DNA of 64,000 nucleotides from Tenacibaculum gallaicum (GTDB lineage Bacteria; Bacteroidota; Bacteroidia; Flavobacteriales; Flavobacteriaceae), in contig NZ_QUNS01000007.1 of assembly GCF_003387615.1 (NCBI RefSeq), forward strand, positions 1 through 64,000, written 5' to 3'. Shown piece by piece: positions 52,997 to 61,381 of the stretch; position 1 is the stretch's first letter; the number at the start of each line of letters is the position of its first letter. Position numbers and translations under genes: made by a program. The notes beneath the pieces were generated by a model that saw only the letters and a program-made list of their open reading frames with translations, was not told the DNA's origin and searched no databases.

Positions 52997-53299
52997 TTAA
53001 TCTTCGTCTTCTCCTTCTTCTTCGTAACAGTTAAAAATGATAGAATATCCGTACTCTACAGCTTCTTCATATAATTCTTTTTGTTCATCATCTTCTACAT
53101 CATCCACAGAATCTAACGTAAAATATTCGTCTTCTATTTCAACTACTTTCCAGTCTTCATTTTTGATGTAAAATTTCGCTAATCGCATAGCTCCTTCAAT
53201 ATCTTTATAATCGATATATAAGCTTACGTAAGCTCCGATAACTTCATCGTAATGTTCAGAAGATTTTTTAGGTTTTGCTAAGGCATTAATTAAAAACAT
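52997..53299 (-). CDS. small acidic protein, unknown function
   Basis: A 100-residue cytoplasmic protein with many Asp and Glu residues, ending EEEGEDED. KSSEHYDEVIGAYVSLYIDYKDIEGAMRLAKFYIKNEDWKVVEIEDEYFTL suggests an alpha/beta fold. I do not recognise a named family. It follows the 76-residue gene by 23 bp on the same strand, so they probably form one transcript. Confidence 0.78.
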   Translation of the reverse strand: MFLINALAKPKKSSEHYDEVIGAYVSLYIDYKDIEGAMRLAKFYIKNEDWKVVEIEDEYFTLDSVDDVEDDEQKELYEEAVEYGYSIIFNCYEEEGEDED

Positions 53300-53322
53300 A
53301 GGTCTATTTTTTTTACTGTTAA

Positions 53323-53553
53323 TTAAGCTAATTCTCCTCTGTGAGGTTTTAATGCATCTCTAAAGATTTTCATATTTTCTTCATTAACCACTATAAAGGC
53401 TATGGTGTGCATTTCGTTTAAAGATACAAAATTTACTTCATGGTAAGGCAAACTATCCATCTGAGCAAATTCTTTTAAATGTATGCAATGGTGTTTTGCT
53501 GTTTCCAATCCATCAGGACCTTTAAAATCCCAAATCAGTTTAATTTTTCTCAT
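53323..53553 (-). CDS. small protein, unknown function
   Basis: A 76-residue cytoplasmic protein: MRKIKLIWDFKGPDGLETAKHHCIHL, then a central hydrophobic strand NEMHTIAFIVVNE and a C-terminal helix. Histidines and a cysteine (AKHHCIHL) cluster near 19-26. No family could be named. TATTTTTG lies 4 bp before the ATG, so the mRNA is probably leaderless. It is followed by the acidic 100-residue gene. Confidence 0.78.
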   Translation of the reverse strand: MRKIKLIWDFKGPDGLETAKHHCIHLKEFAQMDSLPYHEVNFVSLNEMHTIAFIVVNEENMKIFRDALKPHRGELA

Positions 53554-53557
53554 AGAA

Positions 53558-53565
53558 CAAAAATA
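53558..53565 (-). promoter_or_regulatory. promoter directly before the 53553 start codon
   Basis: TATTTTTG on the minus strand fits TAnnTTTG, with a TTG 22 bp further upstream (53590-53588). Only 4 bp separate the box from the ATG. Confidence 0.55.
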
Positions 53566-53631
53566 CCTAATTAAAAATTCATTAGCACAAGTGTAAGCGA
53601 AATTCTATCTTTACGGCAAAATTTTTATACG

Positions 53632-54717
53632 TTGAATACATCAGATTTCTTATTTCTTTCTCAAGATAAAAAAGTAGATAGCCTAACCGTTACATGGCAA
53701 ACACCTAGTAATATTGCTTTGGTAAAATACTGGGGGAAAAGTGAGCCTCAAATTCCTAAAAATGCCTCGATAAGTTTTACATTAAACAATTGCCACACGA
53801 CTACAAAAATTGAGTTTACAAAGACATTACCAAAAAATAAAGCAGAATTTGAGTTGTTTTTTGAAGGAAAAAAGAAAGATGATTTTAAGCCTAAAATAGC
53901 CAAATTCTTTGAAAGAATTCAAAAATACTGTACGTATATTTTAGAGTATAACATGGTTATTTCTTCTGAAAATTCTTTTCCTCATAGTAGTGGTATTGCT
54001 TCTTCTGCAAGCGGAATGAGTGCCATTACCATGTGTTTAATGAATTTAGAAAAAGAATTAAACCCGAATTTAACTGATAAATATATTAACAAAAAGGCTT
54101 CTTTTTTAGCTCGTTTAGGATCAGGAAGTGCTAGTAGAAGTATCGAAGGACCTTTAGTTGTTTGGGGAAGTCATCCAAAAATTAAAGGAAGTTCAGATTT
54201 ATTCGGTATAAAATTCCCTTATAAAATTCATCCTGTTTTTGAAAATTATCAAGACGCTATTTTGTTAGTAGACAAAGGAGAAAAACAAGTTTCGAGTACT
54301 GTTGGTCACAATTTAATGCACGATCATCCGTATGCAGAAAACCGTTTTACCCAGGCTAATGAAAATCTGGAAAAAATTTCGAAAATTCTTCAAAACGGAG
54401 ACATCAAAACATTCATTAACCTTGTTGAAAGCGAAGCTTTAACATTACATGCAATGATGTTAACTAGTAATCCATATTTTATTTTAATGAAACCTAACAC
54501 GTTAGAAATCATCAATAAAATATGGGAATACAGACGAGAAAACGATAGCAATATTTGTTTTACATTAGATGCAGGTGCAAACGTACACGTATTATATCCT
54601 AATTCGGAAAAGACTGAAGTTGAAGTATTTATTAAGAATGATTTAGCTGCATACTGCCAAAAAAATCATTATATTTGTGATAGTGTGGGTTTTGGCGCGA
54701 GACCTATTTTAACCTAA
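53632..54717 (+). CDS. mvaD: diphosphomevalonate decarboxylase (UUG start)
   Basis: The enzyme converts mevalonate 5-diphosphate to isopentenyl diphosphate with ATP, CO2 being released. The 361 residues include TAPSNIALVKYWGK-like TPSNIALVKYWGK (near 24-36), FPHSSGIASSASGMSAIT (ATP loop), GSGSASRSIEGPLVVWG and CFTLDAGANVHVLYP. The only start compatible with the conserved N-terminus is TTG at 53632, about 12 nt past the transcript start expected from TATCTTTA at 53606-53613; the first ATG is inside the core. It is followed 13 bp later by a MORN-like gene. Confidence 0.95.
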   Translation: MNTSDFLFLSQDKKVDSLTVTWQTPSNIALVKYWGKSEPQIPKNASISFTLNNCHTTTKIEFTKTLPKNKAEFELFFEGKKKDDFKPKIAKFFERIQKYCTYILEYNMVISSENSFPHSSGIASSASGMSAITMCLMNLEKELNPNLTDKYINKKASFLARLGSGSASRSIEGPLVVWGSHPKIKGSSDLFGIKFPYKIHPVFENYQDAILLVDKGEKQVSSTVGHNLMHDHPYAENRFTQANENLEKISKILQNGDIKTFINLVESEALTLHAMMLTSNPYFILMKPNTLEIINKIWEYRRENDSNICFTLDAGANVHVLYPNSEKTEVEVFIKNDLAAYCQKNHYICDSVGFGARPILT

Positions 54718-54730
54718 ATTCCCTACTATT

Positions 54731-55225
54731 ATGAGAACTTCAACATTAATAATAGCCCTTTTTATTGGCTTTATAACCAATTCAGTTACCGCACAAGATA
54801 CTATTTGGTTCGATAAAAACTGGCACGAAACAGCAAAAGGAGAGCATGAGTTTTATAGACCAGCTCCTAAAAGGATGAACGACGGATTTTGGATTGTAGA
54901 TTACTACAAAGATGGACAGATTCAAATGGAAGGTTTTAGTACAGTGAACACTCCTAACGAAGAAGTCTTTGATGGTTTAGTACTATATTATCACGCAAAT
55001 GGAAAGCCTTTTCACAGAGCTAATTACAAAAAAGGAAAACTTCACGGAATTCGAAAAGTATATTATGAATCTGGTGAGTTAAAAGAGGAAGGAAAGTATG
55101 AGGAAGGTGAAAGAGAAGGTGTATGGAAAACTTTTTACAAAAACGGTAAAATAGAAACAAAAGGTAAATACCGTAATAATGAAAAAGTTGGTGTTTGGAA
55201 AACTTTTTACAAAAACGTATACTAG
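54731..55225 (+). CDS. secreted MORN-like (YwqK-type) repeat protein
   Basis: A 164-residue exported protein: signal peptide about 1-21 (ending SVTAQ), then MORN_2-like units DGLVLYYHANGKPFHRANYKKGKLHG, IRKVYYESGELKEEGKYEEGEREG, VWKTFYKNGKIETKGKYRNNEKVG and an incomplete last unit VWKTFYKNVY. YwqK-type proteins are often labelled antitoxins, but no toxin partner is seen here. A 22-bp direct repeat (TGGAAAACTTTTTACAAAAACG) occurs in the last two units. The final unit stops in the middle, at a palindrome used by the next promoter, so the end may be truncated. Confidence 0.82.
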   Translation: MRTSTLIIALFIGFITNSVTAQDTIWFDKNWHETAKGEHEFYRPAPKRMNDGFWIVDYYKDGQIQMEGFSTVNTPNEEVFDGLVLYYHANGKPFHRANYKKGKLHGIRKVYYESGELKEEGKYEEGEREGVWKTFYKNGKIETKGKYRNNEKVGVWKTFYKNVY

Positions 55226-55257
55226 TTTGTAAACTAGTGGTTTTACTCGTATGTTTG
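55221..55257 (+). promoter_or_regulatory. mevalonate kinase promoter with overlapping palindrome
   Basis: TTG at 55227-55229, 20 bp and TATGTTTG at 55250-55257 form an exact promoter. ACTAGTTT-GT-AAACTAGT (55221-55238), a palindrome with an 8-bp arm, covers the TTG box, so a dimeric regulator bound there would block it. The palindrome also overlaps the stop codon of the upstream gene. Confidence 0.65.
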
Positions 55258-55276
55258 CATCGTAATTAAAACACCT

Positions 55277-56203
55277 ATGAAAGGACCCTTATTTTACGCA
55301 AAAATATTACTCTTTGGTGAGTACGGAATTATTAAAGATTCTAAAGGATTAGCAATACCTTTTAGTTCTTATAAAGGAGCGTTAAAATCTGCACGAAACT
55401 TAACAGGAGAAGCCAAAAAATCAAATGAAAGTTTGGCTAATTTCTACACATATTTGGCTAACTTAAACTCTAATACAGTTTCTTTTGATTTAGATTCTTT
55501 GAAAAATGATATTGACGACGGAATGTATTTCGACTCTTCAATACCTCAAGGATATGGTGTAGGGAGTTCGGGTGCTTTAGTAGCTTCTATTTACGATAAG
55601 TATGCTAATAATAAAATTACAGTTTTAGAGAACTTAACAAGAGATAAACTTTTAACCTTAAAACAAGTTTTCTCTTTGATGGAATCTTTTTTCCACGGTA
55701 AAAGTTCTGGATTAGATCCTTTAAACTCTTATTTAAGTTTGCCAATTTTAATCAATTCAAGAGAACATATTGAACCAGCAGGAATCCCTTCTCAAAAAGA
55801 AGGAAAAGGAGCTGTTTTCTTATTAGATTCTGAGCAAATTGGTGAAACTGAGCCTATGGTTAACATCTTTATGAACAAGATGAAAAATGAAGGTTTTCGT
55901 AAAATGGTTAGTGAGGAGTTTGCAACACATACCGATGCTTGTATTGAAGACTTTTTACAAGGGAATGTTAAGTCGTTGTTTGGCAATGTTAAAAAATTAT
56001 CAAAAGTAGTTTTAGCCAACTTTAAACCTATGATTCCAACAGCTTTTCATAAAGTTTGGGAACAAGGTATACAAACCAACGACTATTACTTAAAACTTTG
56101 TGGTTCAGGCGGTGGAGGTTACATCTTGGGTTTTACTGAAGATTATGAAAAAGCAAAAAACAGTTTAAAAGATTACAAATTAGAGTTGGTGTATCGCTTT
56201 TAA
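55277..56203 (+). CDS. mvk: mevalonate kinase
   Basis: The enzyme phosphorylates mevalonate with ATP. The 308-residue GHMP protein has YAKILLFGEYGIIKDSKGLAIP at the start, the ATP loop IPQGYGVGSSGALVASIYDKY (near 90-110), the catalytic-Asp region HGKSSGLDPLNSYLS, and motif 3 CGSGGGGYILGF. It has its own promoter and is followed 9 bp later by the UbiA gene. With the reductase, GYDIA kinase and decarboxylase it makes up the mevalonate block. HMG-CoA synthase and an IPP isomerase are not in the window. Confidence 0.93.
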   Translation: MKGPLFYAKILLFGEYGIIKDSKGLAIPFSSYKGALKSARNLTGEAKKSNESLANFYTYLANLNSNTVSFDLDSLKNDIDDGMYFDSSIPQGYGVGSSGALVASIYDKYANNKITVLENLTRDKLLTLKQVFSLMESFFHGKSSGLDPLNSYLSLPILINSREHIEPAGIPSQKEGKGAVFLLDSEQIGETEPMVNIFMNKMKNEGFRKMVSEEFATHTDACIEDFLQGNVKSLFGNVKKLSKVVLANFKPMIPTAFHKVWEQGIQTNDYYLKLCGSGGGGYILGFTEDYEKAKNSLKDYKLELVYRF

Positions 56204-56212
56204 AATGCTACT

Positions 56213-57130
56213 ATGAGTACATTTAAAAATAATACATTTTTCTTAAAAATATTTAGCCTTTTATCTGTCATAAGAGGTTACAACATTTTAGTATTAATAG
56301 CAGCTCAATATTTGGCTGCTATTTTTATTTTCTCTGATACGAAATCAGTTAAACCTGTAGTTTTTGACTGGCATTTGCTCTATTTAGTTATTGCTACCGT
56401 TTGCGTAGTTGCTTCTGGGTATATTATCAATAATTTTTACGATAAAAAGGCCGACATTATTAACAGACCTATAAAAACAGGATTAGATTCTTACGTAAAA
56501 CAAGAAACTAAATTGACTTTATATTTCACACTAAACTTTATTGGTTTTTTCTTCGGATGGTTGGTATCATGGCGCGCAGCCTTGTTTTTTTCAATATATA
56601 TTTTTGGAATTTGGTTCTACTCTCATAAGCTAAAAAAACATCCGTTAATAGGCTTAATAACTGCCACAATATTAACCATACTTCCTTTTTTTGTGATATT
56701 TGTACACTATAAAAACTTTTCTAAAGTAATTTTTGTGCATGCTATCTTTCTTTTTTTAGTCATTATGATTCGTGAACTCATGAAGGATTTAGAAAATATT
56801 AAAGGAGCTATTGTTAATAATTACACTACTTTTCCTGTAAAATATGGAGAACAGAACACCAAAAAACTAATCATTTTACTAATGGTATTGACTTTAGTTC
56901 CAATCGGGGTTTTATTTAATTATCCTGCTATTGAGTATATGAAGTACTATTTTTATTTAGCTGCTATTACCTTAATATTTGTTGGTTTTTATACATGGAA
57001 ATCAACAAAAAACAATCAATATCGATTGGCTCATAACATTTTAAAAGTATTATTATTAATAGGTGTTTTTAGCTTATTATTTATTGATAAATCTTTAATC
57101 GTAGATAAAGTAGTACAGGTTTTAGATTAA
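56213..57130 (+). CDS. UbiA-family prenyltransferase
   Basis: A 305-residue inner-membrane enzyme with about eight helices. The first Asp-rich motif is NNFYDKKADIINRP (Asn73 to Asp81) and the second is RELMKDLENIKGA. UbiA proteins transfer a prenyl chain to an aromatic ring, haem or glycerol phosphate. Flavobacterial members of this type are usually named geranylgeranylglycerol-phosphate geranylgeranyltransferase, but the acceptor cannot be read from sequence. It is cotranscribed with mevalonate kinase, which fits use of pathway products. The N-terminal RGYNILVLIAAQYLA fits the substrate-entry helix. Confidence 0.9.
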   Translation: MSTFKNNTFFLKIFSLLSVIRGYNILVLIAAQYLAAIFIFSDTKSVKPVVFDWHLLYLVIATVCVVASGYIINNFYDKKADIINRPIKTGLDSYVKQETKLTLYFTLNFIGFFFGWLVSWRAALFFSIYIFGIWFYSHKLKKHPLIGLITATILTILPFFVIFVHYKNFSKVIFVHAIFLFLVIMIRELMKDLENIKGAIVNNYTTFPVKYGEQNTKKLIILLMVLTLVPIGVLFNYPAIEYMKYYFYLAAITLIFVGFYTWKSTKNNQYRLAHNILKVLLLIGVFSLLFIDKSLIVDKVVQVLD

Positions 57131-57147
57131 AAACCAAATAATTACTG

Positions 57148-57155
57148 TAACTTTG
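57148..57155 (+). promoter_or_regulatory. promoter of the pseudouridine synthase gene
   Basis: TAACTTTG is an exact TAnnTTTG box 22 bp before the ATG. Confidence 0.6.
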
Positions 57156-57176
57156 CGCACTTTTTAAAATTTAATT

Positions 57177-58013
57177 ATGAATTCAAAAAACTCGTCGAGA
57201 GGACGACAAGCTGGACGCAACAGCAATCCTCAAGAAAAAAATCAATTCAAAAAAGATTTCAGAAAACCTAAAAGTAATAAACCTGCTCAGAAAAAAACTG
57301 AGAGTACTGGTATTCGTTTAAACAAATTCATCTCTAACTCAGGAATTTGCTCTCGTAGAGAAGCAGATACTTACATTGAGCACGGAAGTGTTTCTGTTAA
57401 CGGGGAATTAGTTACCGAAATGGGGTATAAAGTACAGCCTGGTGATGAAGTTCGTTTTGACGGAACTTTAATTTCTATGGAGCAGAAACGTTACGTTTTA
57501 TTAAACAAACCTAAAAATTACATTACTACTATGGAAGATGACCGTGGTCGTAAAACTGTAATGGAACTAGTAGGAAACGCTACAAAAGAACGTATATACC
57601 CTGTTGGAAGATTAGACAGAAATACTACTGGATTATTATTATTTACTAACGATGGTGAGTTGGCAAAAAAATTAACGCACCCTAAACATAATGTTCGTAA
57701 ATTATACCATGCTTCTTTAGATAAAAAATTAAGCATTGCTGATTTAGAAAAATTACGTGGTGATGTAATTATAGAAGGCAGAAAAGTATTTATTGATGCT
57801 GTTTCTTATGTTGAAGGCGAACGTAAAACTGAGGTTGGTATTGAGATTCACTCTGGTAGAAACCGTATTGTTCGTAAGATTTTTGAACACTTCGGATATA
57901 CCGTTACAAAACTAGACAGAGTTATCTTTGCTGGTTTAACTAAAAAGAATTTACCTCGTGGTAGATGGCGTGAATTAACACAACAAGAAATTAACACATT
58001 ACAAATGTTGTAA
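57177..58013 (+). CDS. rluB: RsuA/RluB-family rRNA pseudouridine synthase
   Basis: The enzyme isomerises a uridine in ribosomal RNA. The 278-residue product has a basic, disordered N-terminal tail (1-45, rich in N, K, R and S). An S4 RNA-binding domain follows (about 46-92; IRLNKFISNSGICSRREADTYI), then the catalytic domain with YPVGRLDRNTTGLLLFTNDGEL (catalytic Asp near 145) and GRNRIVRKIFEHFGYTVTKLDR. RluB is the nearest named relative; RsuA-type specificity cannot be excluded. Confidence 0.93.
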   Translation: MNSKNSSRGRQAGRNSNPQEKNQFKKDFRKPKSNKPAQKKTESTGIRLNKFISNSGICSRREADTYIEHGSVSVNGELVTEMGYKVQPGDEVRFDGTLISMEQKRYVLLNKPKNYITTMEDDRGRKTVMELVGNATKERIYPVGRLDRNTTGLLLFTNDGELAKKLTHPKHNVRKLYHASLDKKLSIADLEKLRGDVIIEGRKVFIDAVSYVEGERKTEVGIEIHSGRNRIVRKIFEHFGYTVTKLDRVIFAGLTKKNLPRGRWRELTQQEINTLQML

Positions 58014-58016
58014 AAT

Positions 58017-58051
58017 AAAAATCCCGAGTTTAACACTCGGGATTTCTTTTT
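58017..58051. terminator. bidirectional terminator
   Basis: AAATCCCGAGT-TTAAC-ACTCGGGATTT, an 11-bp stem with T-rich ends, lies between two convergent genes. Its core is the same as the terminator at 5561-5605. Confidence 0.87.
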
Positions 58052-58053
58052 GA

Positions 58054-58416
58054 TTATTTCTTTGGTTTTTTATGGTCTTCCTGTACCTCTTCATCTCGAT
58101 ATTTACAACATTCATGTAAATTGTCATAGGCTTCTTTAGTTGCTTTAAACTCTTTCGTATCATGCCCTACACCTGCCACACTTTTCTTAACCGTTTCTGC
58201 AGTTGTTTTACGTTCATCTATAATTAAGCTTAATTTATGAGTGTTTACATCCCATTTTGCAAATTTTACTCCTTTAGTTTTTAATGCTGCTTTTTCTATA
58301 CGTTGTTTACACATCATACAAACACCATCTACTTCGAAAGAAGTTTTGGCATTTTTTTTCTGAGCAAATGCTGATGTACTTAAAAGCAAAACAACTGCTA
58401 ATAATATATTTTTCAT
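58054..58416 (-). CDS. periplasmic heavy-metal-associated (HMA-like) protein
   Basis: A 120-residue exported protein: signal peptide about 1-19, then a ferredoxin-like HMA domain with the metal-binding CMMC (Cys33, Cys36) in VDGVCMMCKQRIEKAALKTKGV. After it come a second potential ligand set, HECCKYR near 102, and a charged His/Lys-rich tail. Such proteins bind Cu(I) or Zn(II). It is the last gene of a three-gene operon with a TonB receptor and a HYC_CC_PP protein, which points to copper or another soft metal. Confidence 0.9.
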   Translation of the reverse strand: MKNILLAVVLLLSTSAFAQKKNAKTSFEVDGVCMMCKQRIEKAALKTKGVKFAKWDVNTHKLSLIIDERKTTAETVKKSVAGVGHDTKEFKATKEAYDNLHECCKYRDEEVQEDHKKPKK

Positions 58417-58445
58417 AAGTTCTTTGTTTTTATTTATTGAATTAA

Positions 58446-60671
58446 TTAATCTATTTTAAATCGTAATCCTGCGTAGAAGTTACTTCCAAAAACTGGTGCA
58501 TATATAATAGTGGTATCAAAATTTGCTCCAAAAGGATTATCACTTCCCAGTATAGGATTTTTTTGTTTGTAATTTGTAATGTTTTCTGCTCCAGCATACA
58601 TTTCAAACTTTTTTGAAAACACTTTTGTTATTTGAGTGTTTAACAAATTATAGCTATCTGAATATGTTGGCAACTGGTTGTTTGTATTAGGTAATCGTTG
58701 CTCTCCTATCCAGTTATAGGTTACGTCAAATTTCCAGCTAGCATCGCTTTCCTCCGTTTTAGTTTCGTAAGATACGTTGGCAAAAAAACGATGTTTTGCT
58801 TGTAAAGCTTTCGCTAAGTTTCCTGATTTATAATCTGTAGAAACATCATAAAACTTATACGAGAATCGAGCATTGAAATATGGAATAATATTTTGATTCA
58901 TTTCTATCTGGAAGCTATTTGCTATACTTTTCCCTTCTAAATTATAAAAAGAAATTTCTTGTGGATTCTCCCAATCAACTACTACTTGGTTTGAAAAGTT
59001 TGTTTGATAAAAATCAAATGTAACATCTCCTTTTCTTCCAAATAATTTATATCCTTGCAAAAACGACACCCCATAATTCCAAGCCTCTTCTGGGTCTAAA
59101 CCATAAATATTTCCGCCTGTATTTTCAATAGTAATCGCTCGTGATGAAGCAAAAAGCTGTTGATTCTCTGCAAAAATATTAGCACTTCGTTTTCCTCTTC
59201 CTACAGAAGCTCTTAACACTGCTCTTTCCCAAGGAACATAACGCATGTGCAATCTTGGTGTTACAAAAGTTCCTAATAGGTTATGATGATCTAATCGAAC
59301 GCCTGCTGTAACGCTTAAATTATCTGCATTATCATAAGCATATTCAAAAAAAGCTCCTACAGAGTTTTCTTTTCTATTAAAATTCGGAGACAACATCTCA
59401 CTAATAAACTCTTCGTAGTTATCATAGGTAAAGCTAGCACCTGTTTTGAATTTGTTACGAGTATCTCCGATAATAGAGCTAAACATAAAACTGCTATAAA
59501 AGCTTTGATGCTGAATATTGTAATCTCTCAATCCAAAATATGAATCTTGTTTATGATTACTATACGCTGCTTGAAAGCCCATATTTTGAAATGGCATATC
59601 AGGAAATACGTAACCTACTTTTACAGAAGTATCAAAACGTTTGGTTTTAATTTCGCTTCCCCAAACAGTAGTTGATCCTTTATCTATTTCTCGGTTAAAA
59701 CCAACTTCCCCTACTTGTTTTGAATCGTCTAAATACCTAAAATTGATAAAACTTACCCAACCTTTTTCGGCATCAGTATATTGCCAACGATTCATCACAT
59801 TAATTTGTTCTGCTAATGGATTGTCTAAAAAGTTATCCTTGTTTTTATCAAATTTTTCTCCTCTATAATTACCATGTACATACAAACCTGTTTGCCATTT
59901 TTCACTTACTTTTTGATTGAAATGCGTATTGAACTCTAACCTACCTCCTGCTGCTCCATAAGCGTTAAGGTAAAATTTATGATTGGTTGATGGTTTTACT
60001 AACTCAGTATTTATTTGACCTGAAATACTTTCAAAACCATTCACAACACTTCCTGCGCCTTTAGTTATTTGAATACTTTCTACCCAGGTTCCAGGTGTAA
60101 ATGTTAATCCGAATGCTTGTGCAGCTCCTCTAATTGACGGAATATTTTCTTGAGTAATTAACAAATACGGACTTGTTAATCCTAACATTTGAATTTGTTT
60201 CGTTCCTGTTAAAGCATCAGAAAAGTTAACGTCTATTGACGGATTGGTTTCGAAACTTTCTGACAGATTACAGCAAGCCGCTTTTAACAATTCATCACTA
60301 TTTATAGTTACTAAGTTTTGTGTTTGCAAATACGACCGTTGGGTAGAGTTTCTTTTCGCAGAAACCGCAACCTCTTCTAACGTGTTACTTTCTGTTAAAT
60401 AATGACGAACAGGCGTTAAACTATTAACTATTATTGTATCTGTTTTATAACCAACAAAGCTTATTACCAACTTTTGATACTCTTTTTTATATGGAATACT
60501 AAACGTTCCTGTTTCATTAGTGGTTGTTCCTACACTTGTATTTAACCAATACACATTGGCTCCTAATATTTCTAAATTATTATTATCTTTTATCACTCCC
60601 TTTAACTCTTCTTGAGCAAAAAGTGATAGAGAAATCAGTAAAAAAATACTGATTATAAAGTTTTTTCTCAT
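58446..60671 (-). CDS. TonB-dependent outer-membrane receptor
   Basis: A 741-residue receptor: signal peptide about 1-19, a carboxypeptidase-like domain (about 22-95; GANVYWLNTSVGTTTNETGTFSI), a plug domain (about 110-230) containing the cysteine pair AACCNLSESFETNPS, and a 22-strand barrel ending in YAGLRFKID. The CC pair in the plug and the neighbouring metal-binding genes suggest import of a metal or metal chelate, probably copper. This is inferred from context. It lies 29 bp before the HMA-like gene and 58 bp after the HYC_CC_PP gene. Confidence 0.93.
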   Translation of the reverse strand: MRKNFIISIFLLISLSLFAQEELKGVIKDNNNLEILGANVYWLNTSVGTTTNETGTFSIPYKKEYQKLVISFVGYKTDTIIVNSLTPVRHYLTESNTLEEVAVSAKRNSTQRSYLQTQNLVTINSDELLKAACCNLSESFETNPSIDVNFSDALTGTKQIQMLGLTSPYLLITQENIPSIRGAAQAFGLTFTPGTWVESIQITKGAGSVVNGFESISGQINTELVKPSTNHKFYLNAYGAAGGRLEFNTHFNQKVSEKWQTGLYVHGNYRGEKFDKNKDNFLDNPLAEQINVMNRWQYTDAEKGWVSFINFRYLDDSKQVGEVGFNREIDKGSTTVWGSEIKTKRFDTSVKVGYVFPDMPFQNMGFQAAYSNHKQDSYFGLRDYNIQHQSFYSSFMFSSIIGDTRNKFKTGASFTYDNYEEFISEMLSPNFNRKENSVGAFFEYAYDNADNLSVTAGVRLDHHNLLGTFVTPRLHMRYVPWERAVLRASVGRGKRSANIFAENQQLFASSRAITIENTGGNIYGLDPEEAWNYGVSFLQGYKLFGRKGDVTFDFYQTNFSNQVVVDWENPQEISFYNLEGKSIANSFQIEMNQNIIPYFNARFSYKFYDVSTDYKSGNLAKALQAKHRFFANVSYETKTEESDASWKFDVTYNWIGEQRLPNTNNQLPTYSDSYNLLNTQITKVFSKKFEMYAGAENITNYKQKNPILGSDNPFGANFDTTIIYAPVFGSNFYAGLRFKID

Positions 60672-60729
60672 TGTTTATTTTATCATACTACATTATACAA
60701 TTCTTATTTTTTTAAGTAAGAATTGTAAA

Positions 60730-61140
60730 TCATATGATAAAGACTTCGTGAAGTACCTGTATATTATAAAACAGTTTGGGTGGTATATAAAATTCATGTG
60801 GAACAAACTGTTTTTCTAAATCTTGAAATAACAGACTGTTAAAAACATATGAAGTAACCGCTGTAGCAACCTTTATAAAGGTTATTTTTTCTACAGACGA
60901 TTTTTGAATTTGAGTTTGCCCTTTTATAAGCTCTGCATCATCTTTACAACATGATGCTTCTATTGCTTTACTCTCGCAGCTATCTTCTTCTACATCATCA
61001 CAGCTAGCTACACTTCCTACATAAGAAACAGCCACTAAAAAATCACCACAAAAATGCTTTTCTACATTAAATGAGAATGTAGATAGCAACACTGTTATTG
61101 CTAAGGTTATAGCTGTTATTTTAGAAAAATGTTTCTTCAT
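60730..61140 (-). CDS. HYC_CC_PP family protein
   Basis: A 136-residue membrane-associated protein: N-terminal helix (about 8-26), KHFCGDFLVAVSYVG with the HFC motif, then DDVEEDSCESKAIEASCCKDD with the CC motif, and a C-terminal HEFYIPPKLFYN with the PP motif. These three signatures define the family, whose genes sit with TonB receptors and metal chaperones in Bacteroidota. Start is ATG at 61140: the TTG three codons earlier lies inside the promoter box. The mRNA is probably leaderless. Confidence 0.85.
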   Translation of the reverse strand: MKKHFSKITAITLAITVLLSTFSFNVEKHFCGDFLVAVSYVGSVASCDDVEEDSCESKAIEASCCKDDAELIKGQTQIQKSSVEKITFIKVATAVTSYVFNSLLFQDLEKQFVPHEFYIPPKLFYNIQVLHEVFII

Positions 61141-61146
61141 GCCTTG

Positions 61147-61154
61147 CAAAGGTA
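61147..61154 (-). promoter_or_regulatory. promoter of the metal operon, nearly leaderless
   Basis: TACCTTTG on the minus strand fits TAnnTTTG and ends 6 bp before the ATG at 61140. Confidence 0.6.
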
Positions 61155-61381
61155 CAAATTTTTAAAACTTTGTTTTTTAATTTCCTTTAACTTCTATTTA
61201 TTTAATGTTTTTAGTAAAAAAACAATTTCATCATCTTTATATGTAAAAATAAACCTTTAGCACAACAAAAGCCCGGATAGCAAATAATATTATTTGACCT
61301 ACAAAATAAAAAAACCTTTTCTTTTTTACTTAAATACTTTAAAACAATTGTTCTAACATCCTTTCATTTAATTTACTTAGT

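Noticed and set aside
54731..55225. Toxin-antitoxin module
   Set aside because: YwqK-type proteins are often labelled antitoxins, but this one has a signal peptide and no toxin gene is adjacent.
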